The position numbers were made by a program, and so were the translations under genes. Below the pieces are notes generated by a model. That model saw only the letters and a program-made list of their open reading frames with translations. It was not told the origin of the DNA and ran no database searches. Positions 46,694 through 57,842 of a DNA stretch of 64,000 nucleotides are shown here, piece after piece. Every line of letters begins with the position of its first letter. The stretch's first letter is position 1. This DNA is from Bilabrum cf. latius (lineage: Eukaryota; Bigyra: Bicosoecida; Bigyra; Bicosoecida). The stretch covers positions 806,001 through 870,000 of the forward strand of contig OZ237748.1 in the NCBI GenBank assembly GCA_965178125.1, read 5' to 3'.

Positions 46694-47204
46694 GCCTCTG
46701 TTGCATGCCTACACGTGCAGACTAAGCGATCCTGCTCTATCGCGGGATTGCCTCAGGTCGTTCCTCATCATGGTCGTCTTTGTAATTCTCAGTAGACCCT
46801 ACTGATTTTGAGACCAAGTGACACGACAGGCGACTAGTAAAAAACGAGGGGGCTAGAGTGGAAGCACTGGGTGAGGGAGAGGGGTTGGTGGTATAGTCTG
46901 ATCCATCATTGTTATTACGAAACTGCTGCAATATGCGCGTGGTGGGCGTTGGAGGGGCACAGCTTCGGCCATTGCGTGCTTTAGAAACATAATCAGACCC
47001 CCCTAACAGGGCTTCTCCTCTAGCCCCTCCTCTGTCTCGTAACGTCTCCTTGTCCTCAGGATTGGTACCACCGATCAAGCTACATCACATCCGGATGGAA
47101 TGGAGGGCCCTCTCTGGAATCAAAAGCGGCTTTGGTTTGGTTCACAGCACGTAACATTATTTGCAGTCTATCTGTGAACAACGGCGGAACTTCACTCTTG
47201 GTGG
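46694..47204. other. Spacer before the repeat block
   Basis: No gene is seen. Its last ~20 bp weakly continue the inverted-repeat similarity with 54606-54635. Confidence 0.4.
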
Positions 47205-47347
47205 GATCTATCACTGCGAGATTGTTTCGTCATGGTCTACAGTCCTCGCTACGATGCTTGGCTCTCAGGGCGGTGGCGTATTGCCACCTTTGTAGACACG
47301 CGTGTGTCTAGTGACCGACCTGGCTCTATCTCCAGGTCATGTGCTAG
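47205..47347 (+). repeat. Left inverted-repeat arm
   Basis: It starts GATCTATCACTGCGAG and ends GTCATGTGCTAG; its reverse complement closes the block at 54454-54605. It contains an imperfect internal palindrome around ACACGCGTGTGT. Confidence 0.9.
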
Positions 47348-49760
47348 CAAATTCGAAGCCCCTACGTGGGCAGGAATTAGCTCGGGCGAATGCGACCATG
47401 CCCAGGCCAAGTCAGCGATGGCGGCCCAGAGCAAGAGCCGAAGCACACCACGGACGGCGCTGCCGTGAGCAACTACTGCGAAGCCCATATGCGGGCGAGG
47501 AGCAGCTCTAGCAAGTGCGAGCACGACCGGGCCAACTCACAGAGGGCGGCCCAGAGCAAGTGCCGAAGCACACCACGGACGGCGCTGCCGTGAGCAACTG
47601 CAAATTCGAAGCCCCTACGTGGGCAGGGATCAGCTCGGGCGAATGCGACCATGTCCAGGCCAAGTCAGCGATGGCGGCCCAGAGCAAGAGCCGAAGCACA
47701 CCACGGACGGCGCTGCCGTGAGCAACTACTGCGAAGCCCATATGCGGGCGTGGAGCAGCTCTAGCAAGTGCGAGCACGACCGGGCCAACTCACAGAGGGC
47801 GGCCCAAATCAAGTGCCGAAGCACACCGAAGACATCGCTGCCACGAGCAAATGTATATCCGAAGCCCAGACGTGGGCAGGGATCAGCTCGGGCAAATGCG
47901 ACCATGCCCAGGCCAAGTCAGCGATGGCGGCCCAGAGCAAGAGCCGAAGCACACCACGGACGGCGCTGCCGTGAGCAACTACTGCGAAGCCCATATGCGG
48001 GCGAGGAGCAGCTCTAGCAAGTGCGAGCACGACAGGGCCAACTCACAGAGGGTGGCGCAGAGCAAGAGCCGAAGCATACCATTGACGGCGCTGCCGTGAG
48101 CAACTACTGCGAAGCCCATATGCGGGCGTGGAGCAGCTCTAGCAAGTGCGAGCACGACCGGGCCAACTCACAGAGGGCGGCCCAGAGCAAGAGCCGAAGC
48201 ACACCACGAACGGCGCTGCCGTGAGCAACTACTGCGAAGCCCATATGCGGGCGTGGAGCAGCTCGAGCAAGTGCGAGCACGACCGGGCCAACTCACAGAG
48301 GGCGGCCCAGAGCAAGTGCCGAAGCACACCACGAACGGCGCTACCGTGGGCAACTGCTGCGAAGCCCATATGCGGGCGTGGAGCAGCTCTAGCAAGTGCG
48401 AGCACGACCGGGCCAACTCACAGAGGGCGGCCCAGAGCAAGTGCCGAAGCACACCGAAGACATCGCTGCCACGAGCAAATGTATATCCGAAGCCCAGACG
48501 TGGGCAGGGATCAGCTCGGGCAAATGCGACCATGCCCAGGCCAAGTCAGCGATGGCGGCACAGAGCAAGAGCCGAAGCACACCACGGACGGCGCTGCCGT
48601 GAGTAACTACTGCGAAGCCCATATGCGGGCGAAGAGCAGCTAGAGCAAGTGCGAGCACGACCGGGCCAACTCACAGAGGGCGGCCCAGAGCAAGTGCCGA
48701 AGCACACCACGAACGGCGCTACCGTGGGCAACTGCTGCGAAGCCCATATGCGGGCGTGGAGCAGCTCTAGCAAGTGCGAGCACGACCGGGCCAACTCACA
48801 GAGGGTGGCGCAGAGCAAGTGCCGAAGCACACCGAAGACATCGCTGCCACGAGCAAATGTATATTTGAAGCCCAGACGTGGGCAGGGATCAGCTCGGGCA
48901 AATGCGACCATGCCCAGGCCAAGTCAGCGATGGCGGCACAGAGCAAGAGCCGAAGCACACCACGGACGGCGCTGCCGTGAGTAACTACTGCGAAGCCCAT
49001 ATGCGGGCGAAGAGCAGCTAGAGCAAGTGCGAGCACGACCGGGCCAACTCACAGAGGGCGGCCCAGAGCAAGTGCCGAAGCACACCACGAACGGCGCTAC
49101 CGTGGGCAACTGCTGCGAAGCCCATATGCGGGCGTGGAGCAGCTCTAGCAAGTGCGAGCACGACCGGGCCAAATCACAGAGGGTGGCGCAGAGCAAGTGC
49201 CGAAGCACACCGAAGACATCGCTGCCACGAGCAAATTATCTGAAGCCCCTACGTGGGCAGGGATCAGCTCGGGCAATTGCGAATATTTTCGGGCCAAGTC
49301 AGCGATGGCGGACAAGAGGAAGCGGTTAAGCAAACCCCGGACGGCGCTGCCACGAGCAACTGCATCTCCGAAGCCCCTTCGTGGGCAGGGATCAGATCGG
49401 GCAAATGCGACCATGGCCAGGCCAACTGAGCGACGGCAGCCTAGAGCAAGTGGTTTAGTACACCACGGACGGCGCTTCCACGAGCAACTGCAACTTCGAA
49501 GCCCCTACGTGGGCAGGAATTAGCTCGGGCAATTGCGAATATTTTCGGGCCAAGTCAGCGATGGCGCACAAGAGGAAGCGGTTAAGCACACCACGGACGG
49601 CGCTGCCATGAGCAACTACATCTCCGTAGCCCAGACGTGGGCAGGGATCAGCTCGGGCAAATGCGATCATGGCCAGGCCAACTGAGCCATAGCGGACAAG
49701 AGCAAGTGCCGAAGCACACCGAAGACGGCGCTGCCACGAGGATCTTTTGAGCGATGCTTC
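47348..49760 (+). repeat. Satellite 1, period about 126 bp
   Basis: About 19 head-to-tail units; TGCCGTGAGCAAC recurs at 47461, 47587, 47714, 47967, 48092 and 48217. Two unit types alternate, one with GACCATGCCCAGGCCAAGTC and one with GCACGACCGGGCCAACTC, and irregularly form a higher-order pattern. The last few units near 49230-49750 are more diverged. Open frames here are repeat artefacts. Confidence 0.92.
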
Positions 49761-49960
49761 TTCATCCGCTTCACCAGAGATGATGATAATTTAGCGGCAG
49801 TATCGGGGAATGAGCATAGGCAAAACTCAACAGCCCCAACGAATTCGGGATCAACCATGTCGACCTGAGTCAGTGACGTCGCGACCGTGACGTCGCGACC
49901 ACAGATATGCTCTGATTTAGCTTGTAGTGAGTACTTTTAACATTGTGACGAAAGTACGAT
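49761..49960. other. Junction between the two satellites
   Basis: A short non-repetitive stretch contains a local duplication of GTGACGTCGCGACC. No gene is seen. Confidence 0.5.
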
Positions 49961-52900
49961 GACAAGGTGCTGGCAGCGACGACGATAGCCGCCCTAAAGT
50001 CCACCCAGCAAACACTATCCAGCATGGAATTATTTATATCACGTCATGCAAATTGTGCATCAAGACAGCGAAGGCACCGCAGAGGTGGCAACGCCAGTCT
50101 TGGCTGGAAATCTCCCCAGCGCCACAAGCGAAGATGCTTGGACACATGGAGAGAGCAGAACACATCAAGAGTACCTGCAACTCCAAGCAAATGTAAAACA
50201 ATCATGCAATCCGTGCAACAGGTGTGAACAGCCCGACCTAGAGTCGAGGTGATCAACCTCCTGCCGCGTGCCGCTTGAGACAGCCAAGAACAACAGTCCC
50301 GGCAGCGACTACAATAGCCGCACAGTCCACCAAGCAAACACTATCCAGCATGGAATTATTTATATCACGTCATGCAAAATGTGCATCAAGATAGCGAAGG
50401 CACCGCAGAGGTGGCAACGCCAGTCTTGGCTGGAAATCTCCCCAGCGCCACAAGCGAAGATGCTTGAGCACATGGAGAGAGCAGAACACATCAAGTGTAC
50501 CTGCAACTCCAAGCAAATGCAAAACAATCATGCAATCCGTGCAACAGGTGTGAACAGCCCGACCTAGAGTCGAGGTGATCAACCTCCTGCCGCGTGCCGC
50601 TTGAGACAGCCAAGAACAACAGTCCCGGCAGCGACTACAATAGCCGCACAGTCCACCTTGCAAACACTATCCAGCATGGAATTATTTATATCACGTCATG
50701 CAAAATGTGCATCAAGACAGCGAAGGCACCGGAGTGGGTGCAACGCTAGACTTGGCTTGAAATCTCCCCAGAGCTCAAGCGAAGGTGCCTGAACACATGG
50801 AGAGAGCAGAACACATCAAGTGCACCGGCAACTCCAAGCAAATGCAAAACAATCATGCAATCCGTGCAACAGGTGTGAACAGCCCGACCTGGAGTCGAGG
50901 TGATCGCGCTCCTGCTGCATGCTGCTACTTGCATGGCAAAACCCGAAACGAAATGTCCGGTGGGCAGGGCGCTAAGTTTGTCGAGACGACAACAAGCACA
51001 ACTGCCCGGCCAAAGTAGCAAGCACTATCCAGCATGGAATTATTTATATCACGTCATGCAAATCGTGCATCAAGACAGCGAAGGCACCGCAGAGGTGGCA
51101 ACGCCAGTCTTGGCTGGAAATCTCCCCAGCGCCACAAGCGAAGATGCTTGAGCACATGGAGAGAGCAGAACACATCAAGTGTACCTGCAACTCCAAGCAA
51201 ATGCAAAACAATCAAGCAATCCGTGCAACAGGTGTGAACAGCCCGACCTGGAGTCGAGGTGATCGCGCTCCTGCTGCATGCTGCTACTTGCATGGCAAAA
51301 CCCGAAACGAAATGTCCGGTGGGCAGGGCGCTAAGTTTGTCGAGACGACAACAAGCACGACTGCCCGTCCAAAGTAGCAAGCACTATCCAGCATGGAATA
51401 TTCCGTGCAACATGTGTGAACAGCCCGACCTAGAGTCGAGGTGAGCAACCTCCCGCCGCGTGCCGCTTGAGACAGCCAAGAACAACAGTCCCGGCAGCGA
51501 CTACAATAGCCGCACAGTCCACCAAGCAAACACTATCCAGCATGGAATTATTTATATCACGTCATGCAAATTGTGCATCAAGACAGCGAAGGCACCGCAG
51601 AGGTGGCAACGCCAGTCTTGGCTGGAAATCTCCCCAGCGCCACAAGCGAAGATGCTTGAGCACATGGAGAGAGCAGAACACATCAAGTGTACCTGCAACT
51701 CCAAGCAAATGCAAAACAATCAAGCAATCCGTGCAACAGGTGTGAGCAGCCCGACCTAGAGTCGAGGTGAGCAACCTCCTGCCGCGTGCCGCTTGAGACA
51801 GCCAAGAACAACAGTCCCGGCAGCGACTACAATAGCCGCACAGTCCACCAAGCAAACACTATCCAGCATGGAATTATTTATATCACGTCATGCAAAATGT
51901 GCATCAAGACAGCGAAGGCACCGCAGAGGTGGCAACGCCAGTCTTGGCTGGAAATCTCCCCAGCGCCACAAGCGAAGATGCTTGGACACATGGAGAGAGC
52001 AGAACACATCAAGTGTACCTGCAACTCCAAGCAAATGCAAAACAAACATGCAATCCGTGCAACAGGTGTGAACAGCCCGACCTAGAGTCGAGGTGAGCAA
52101 CCTCCTGCCGCGTGCCGCTTGAGACAGCCAAGAACAACAGTCCCGGCAGCGACTACAATAGCCGCACAGTCCACCAAGCAAACACTATCCAGCATGGAAT
52201 TATTTATATCACGTCATGCAAAATGTGCATCAAGACAGCGAAGGCACCGCAGAGGTGGCAACGCCAGTCTTGGCTGGAAATCTCCCCGGCGTCACAAGCG
52301 AAGATGCTTGAGCACATGGAGAGAGCAGAACACATCAAGTGTACCTGCAACTCCAAGCAAATGCAAAACAATCATGCAATCCGTGCAACAGGTGTGAACA
52401 GCCCGACCTAGAGTCGAGGTGATCAACCTCCTGCCGCGTGCCGCTTGAGACAGCCAAGAACAACAGTCCCGGCAGCGACTACAATAGCCGCACAGTCCAC
52501 CAAGCAAACACTATCCAGCATGGAATTATTTATATCACGTCATGCAAAATGTGCATCAAGACAGCGAAGGCACCGCAGAGGTGGCAACGCCAGTCTTGGC
52601 TGGAAATCTCCCCAGCGCCACAAGCGAAGATGCTTGAGCACATGGAGAGAGCAGAACACATCAAGTGTACCTGCAACTCCAAGCAAATGCAAAACAATCA
52701 TGCAATCCGTGCAACAGGTGTGAACAGCCCGACCTAGAGTCGAGGTGATCAACCTCCTGCCGCGTGCCGCTTGAGACAGCCAAGAACAACAGTCCCGGCA
52801 GCGACTACAATAGCCGCACAGTCCACCAAGCAAACACTATCCAGCATGGAATTATTTATATCACGTCATGCAAATTGTGCATCAAGACAGCGAAGGCACC

Positions 52901-53090
52901 GCAGAGGTGGCAACGCCAGTCTTGGCTGGAAATCTCCCCAGCGCCACAAGCGAAGATGCTTGAGCACATGGAGAGAGCAGAACACATCAAGTGTACCTGC
53001 AACTCCAAGCAAATGCAAAACAATCATGCAATCCGTGCAACGGGTGTGAACAGCCCGACCTAGAGTCGAGGTGATCATCCTCCCGCTGGA
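49961..53090 (+). repeat. Satellite 2, period 326 bp
   Basis: Units begin with GCCGCTTGAGACAGCCAAGA and recur at exactly 326-bp steps (about 51458, 51784, 52110, 52436, 52762), with further units from 49961. Identity between neighbouring units is very high. Units at about 50900-51400 are variants carrying a different ~120-bp middle with GCTGCATGCTGCTACTTGCA. The ~99-codon open frame inside each unit is preserved in most copies but has no recognisable domain and is probably incidental. Confidence 0.93.
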
Positions 53091-53094
53091 CCAG

Positions 53095-54185
53095 TTCAAA
53101 ACAACAAGCAGCGGGAATCACCTCCTCTGGAGTTGCCCCTGCCTGTCTTCCCAGTGTGTATTGCCACATAGTGACAATTATTACTGAGAATATCGGGGCA
53201 CAGCTGTAGAACACAGGTGCCACCGAAATTCCGAACAAGTGAGAGCCTCACATCTGCGCTCGGACTTGCGACCAATACTACACAATCTCTCCGATCTAAA
53301 TCACTTCGTAACGTGCCTCCGTACCTACGGCACACAACTGACGGTGGCAGCTGGCAACGCCGTACTGGACGCGAACCGGCGAGAGCAGGGTCCGGGTGAA
53401 GGTAGGGCAGGGGGGATGGCCGCAGTTGACGCAAACCTCGGTATATGATGCCTTACTTGAATTCACAGTAGAGCAAGAGGTTAATAAAGCAAAAACTGGT
53501 GAGCGCTGCCCCTCAGCGCCCGAATAGCACGTGGCTTGATTGCCGCTCGAGTCTAATTGTGACCTCTCAACTTCCACATCCGCATGTGGTCGGGTGATCC
53601 GATCCCCGTGATTCAAGTCACTTGTCACACACATGCCCAAACCCCCACCTGCCCGGCCTGTGCCTCCCCCTTGCAGTTCGCCGCATCAGCCCGATGACCC
53701 CACCAATCATCTTCTCCTCCACTACTTCCTCCCCCTTTCCGGTGAACCGTAGCCCCTCTCCCTCTGCTCCGCCCTCCCCAACCCCTTCCACTCGCCCACC
53801 CCATCCCAGTACTTCCCTACCTAGCCGCTCTCTCTCTCTCTCTCTCACTCCTCCGCATCGCTACGTCACATCTGAGCCTGCACCTCTAGCGGGTCCTGCG
53901 CCCACCGCACAACCTCGATCTCAGAGACCTTGTTGCCGTCAGTTGTGTGCCGTAGGTACGGAGGCACGTTACGAAGTGATTTAGATCGGAGAGATTGTGT
54001 AGTATTGGTCGCAAGTCCGAGCGCAGATGTGAGGCTCTCACTTGTTCGGAATTTCGGTGGCACCTGTGTTCTACAGCTGTGCCGCGATATTCTCAGTAAT
54101 AATTGTCATTATGTGGCAATACACACTGGGAAGACAGGCAGGGGCAACTCCAGAGGAGGTGATTCCCGCTGCTTGTTGTTTTGAA
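53095..54185. mobile_element. Fold-back element with 250-bp inverted arms
   Basis: Arms 53095-53344 and 53936-54185 are near-perfect reverse complements starting TTCAAAACAACAAGCAGC and flank a 591-bp core with a pyrimidine-rich stretch and a (TC)n run at 53829-53848. No transposase is present. The size and long arms resemble a non-autonomous fold-back or MITE-like element. It abuts the end of satellite 2. Confidence 0.75.
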
Positions 54186-54453
54186 CCCACCCACCATCCC
54201 CGCAGTTATTACCACTGCCGCGCTACTGCAGCAGTGCCCACTATCGCATCCCATCGCCAGTCTTTTCATTCGTAACTCATCACATTTTACCCGCCCACCT
54301 TCCCCCTCGGGCAAGCACTGACTGGCAGTGAATCGATACAGGGCTGTTGCTCCGCGCTGTTAGCGGTTGTAACCGCTTCGCCAAGACAATCCAAGTCTTG
54401 GCAGAGCCGTGAGGCATGGTGACTCGGCAGCCCATACCAGGGCTGCCCGACCA

Positions 54454-54605
54454 CTAGCACATGACCTGGAGATAGAGCCAGGTCGGTCACTAGACACACG
54501 CGTGTCTACAAAGGTGGCAATACGCCACCGCCCTGAGAGCCAAGCATCGTAGGCTACGTAGCGAGGACTGTAGACCATGACGAAACAATCTCGCAGTGAT
54601 AGATC
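54454..54605 (-). repeat. Right inverted-repeat arm
   Basis: Reverse complement of 47205-47347 with a 9-bp insertion (GTAGCCTAC on the reverse strand). Confidence 0.9.
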
Positions 54606-54977
54606 GCCTCACCAACGAGCATGAGTGAAGGGCGTCATGGCTTCTTGTGGCTATCCGGCTAGCACCACAGCCTGGATAACTCCAAGAATGTATTGATTAG
54701 TTGTATACTAAGATGTTGTTTATAGTACGTGGCCTGTATACCATATATAACTCCAAAGATGGGGACTAAATGAACAAGATCCAAGGACCCGATCTTAATA
54801 GCGTGGATTATTTTGAAAATCTTCTTAATCACCGGCTTAACCCCTAATCACGGATCTTGGGTCTCTGTATTAAGGTTTTGGCCCTAATAGCGCACAGCCC
54901 TGGTAAGCATGTCAATTTACAGTACAGCAAAATCATAAAAATCTACAAATACGGGCAAGCGGAGTGATTCCGAGAAC
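54606..54977. other. Spacer downstream of GCNA-like gene 1
   Basis: AT-rich, with TATATAACTCC-type sequence and no coding similarity. It probably includes the 3' UTR of the reverse-strand protease gene. Confidence 0.4.
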
Positions 54978-56984
54978 TCACTCATCCTACCGCTCTTCGC
55001 CTTCATCCTTCTTCTCTTCATGGTCGTCATCAGCATGCTTCGAGGCAGCAATTTGCAGCGGGGCTACCTCTCTTGCCTCTATCCACTCCCTGCCCCCTTT
55101 CTCCACCACTCGCCCATGACTTGGCATCGGCAAGCTCATGCACTCACACGCCCCGGCATGCCCGTCGATTTCACCGGTGATCATCATCCTCTCTGTGGCT
55201 TCACCTAGCAGCTCCGCGCGAACGTCATTGTACTTTAGGCTGGCATACCGGTGGAATAGCGTTGTGGCCGCCCTGTCCGAGCAACTGCACTTGGTGCTTA
55301 TCCTTGCGACCTTCCACGGTCCTTGCCTGGCTCCCCTTCGGCGACTTGAACCAGAACGCTCGTCCTCGTCCTCATCTTCTGTACTCCCCCCAAGGTCTTG
55401 CCCATCGCCAACGTGCTCTTGGCAGTACCGACACGACTCGCCCAGATACAGGAGGGGTCCTTTGCACGCAAAGCAGCCGTCTATGGCGGGCCTGATAATC
55501 CTGGTCTGCCGTCCCACAACCCGCTTGCACGACAAGCAACCCCACCGATGACGAAACACGGGCGTGTAGGCGTGCTTGATGCGCACTGGGTACTCTGGCT
55601 CGGTCAGTGCTGCGTGGCACCTCCAATCATGGAATAGAGGTCCGTGTCCGCGCTCCCGCACGCGGTTCACAACGCAAACGGCGACGTGGCACATTTCGTG
55701 CAGCAAGGAGCAGGCCATCTGCTGATGCGTGGATAGAACGTTCGTGCTGAGTTCGATTCTTATCGACTGAACCACGGCATCTTCCGGCCAGTGGACGCGA
55801 GTTTTTCCGGCGATCGCAGCGAGACGGGTATTCCAGCTGATCTCAATGTGGGGGCTGCCACTACCACTGCCACTACCCGATGATGCAGGTCCAGACCGTG
55901 TACCACGGGATTTCCAGTACATGGCCGGTGGCAGCTGACCGCTGAACACTGTCCTGTTGAACCTGCGGTACAGCTGCATTGCGATCATGGCACGCTTGCT
56001 CCTGCATGCAGGCAGTAGCGTGGGCGATACTTCGACACCTTTTTCTGCACTAGATCTTCTGCCGGGTGAAGAACCAGCCGAAGCAGCAGTCGCAGCGACG
56101 GTTGCATCCTTGGGACCGGCTTGGCTTGCCTTACGCTTCGTTTGGCCGGTGCCAGATTGGCGCGTGGTGCGGGTCTTTTTTCTGCCCTTGTCATCGCCAT
56201 CCTCGTCGTCGTCCTCGTCCTCGTACGCGTCCTCTATATCGCAACTAGGGCTGTGCCCGGCTCCAGTGGAAGCACCGGAGCCGCCCCAGCGGCTGCCCGT
56301 ATCGCTGCCCGTGCCCCTGTGCCTGTCGATGTATCTGCCGCTGGGCCTGCCAACGCCGAAGCCAGCGTTAGCACCAACATCGCCCAGTTGCTACCTCGTC
56401 CTCCTCCACCTTTTGGGCCCAAGGGCTAGAGGCCTGTTTCGATTGACGCGACCCCACTGGCATGGAGGAGGAGTCCGCACGTCCCCTGCGCCCCGGGAGG
56501 AGTTCTCTGCAGTCTTCACCTCCCGTGCGCGCGAGTGCCCAGCTCTGGCCTTGGCCCTAGATTCGGCTCTAGATCTGGCGCGAGCACGTGCCCTCAGTCT
56601 GACCGTTCTGATGATACCAGTGGTGCCGCTCGTTCCAGTTGGCCCGTCTGCCCCGCGCACCGACTGGACGGTGTCTCCGTTGCCTCCGACAGTGCCAGTG
56701 TCCCCGTTCTAGTCGTCCGAGGGATCACGAGGCTCCACGCTGGTCGCTGCGGCACCAGCTTGGAGACCTTCTCGGCTGTATCCCGCCTCTCCTGGGACAC
56801 GCATACTGCCGTCCGAATCGGACTCGGTGTCGGGCGGTATCTCGATCGGGCTCTGGCTCCTGTCCGTGGCGCCCGCATGCGCGCTAATCATGTACTGCGT
56901 ATTAGCTTCAGTATATGAAAAGCTCGGGCAGGGACTGTCATGCGTTTGGCTTTGGCCACTCAGTTGTTCCGATGGAGAAGACAT
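54978..56984 (-). CDS. GCNA: GCNA/SprT-like zinc metalloprotease 1, 668 aa
   Basis: A disordered, acidic N-terminal half (ESDSDGS, DAYEDEDDDEDGDDKGRKK) is followed by a SprT domain: AMIAMQLYRRFNRTVFSGQL, then the active site LLHEMCHVA (HExxH) and a downstream His in RGHGPLFHDW. A zinc-ribbon-like segment follows (WGCLSCKRVVGRQ, DGCFACKGPLLYLG, SCRYCQEH). In the GCNA/ACRC and Spartan families such proteases act on DNA-protein crosslinks in the nucleus; that role is taken from the family. TAG codons are at 56709, 56391 and 54987; the last is followed by GAT GAG TGA, so the stop is set at 54978. Met 56984 matches the MSS start of gene 2; a Met at 57002 is also in frame. It lies in tandem with gene 2. 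No intron is needed. Confidence 0.87.
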
Positions 56985-57842
56985 GGCGAGCACCGAATAC
57001 ACCAGACGCTGTCTGCACTACCTCTCAGGCTAAAAATCGCGACACCGCTTCGTTAATTCGGGCGGTAGATTGGTATCAGGGTCCTTATTGCGATATTATA
57101 AGCACGTGAGTACAGGTTGCACCCCGGTGTACAATTTCCTGGTACCGCTACCAATTCAGACCGCGAACGGAGCTCTGACTACGCTAGGTGTACAGTAGCA
57201 GCAATTAACAATCGGACCATATATAGTTGCATCGACAACTTACGACTGTCGATTACAAGTTCCGATTTCTTCTTATTTGGTGATATTGTGTGTCCAGTTG
57301 CACTTCTGCCAACTGGTGCGAAGTCGTATCGCTTCTCAGATTATTACTGATAGCATTAGCAGTAAAATTGATACGGTTGTTGAGAGTGCCATCAATCTTT
57401 GCAGATGCAGTCAGGATGAGCGACGGATATAGGCGAAAGCTCATTTCGGAGTTCAGGACGGCTGGTTCAGGCGATGTTGTATCCTGTAGATATTTTCTGC
57501 TATACAAGGCTTTATTTCAGTCCACATTATCTCTCCTAATATTACACATGTGTTGAATTGAACCATTTGCTAGAGAAAGGTCGCTTTGGCACCAGGTGCA
57601 GGGCTGACCAGGCAGATAGGACTTCCATACGCGATCCACTACAACTAACTTGCGTCAGGTTAGTTGAATCTTGACAATACTGATACTTTTGAACAAAACT
57701 AAAACAAGCTTAGATTCATATTGCATCGTGTCAGATAAAGCTTCCGTTACGTAGGACGCTTGAAGCCTTGCCATTCCCCCTCCAAGCCGCAGTCGGGAAG
57801 CAGCACCCTTCACCGATGAGTGCGCGTCTGTGCCGATTTCGT
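56985..57842. other. Spacer between the two GCNA-like genes
   Basis: It should contain the promoter of gene 1 and the 3' UTR of gene 2. AT-rich sequence without recognised coding content. Confidence 0.4.

Larger units (their letters stand above)
47205..54605. mobile_element. 7.4-kb block bounded by inverted repeats, carrying satellites
   Basis: The left arm 47205-47347 and the right arm 54454-54605 are reverse complements, differing mainly by a 9-bp insertion in the right arm. Between them lie a ~126-bp satellite, a 326-bp satellite and a nested fold-back element, and no credible gene. The layout fits a large non-autonomous DNA element or a repeat cluster trapped between two opposed copies of a shorter element. 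No transposase or clear target-site duplication was found, so the mobile-element call is an inference. Confidence 0.55.

Noticed and set aside
50268-53063. A ~99-aa protein repeated at every 326 bp
   Set aside because: Open frames in a satellite unit recur automatically with the unit. No domain is recognised and variant units break the frame.
47348-53090. CRISPR-like arrays
   Set aside because: The 126-bp and 326-bp units repeat in full with no constant-repeat/variable-spacer pattern. They are satellites.
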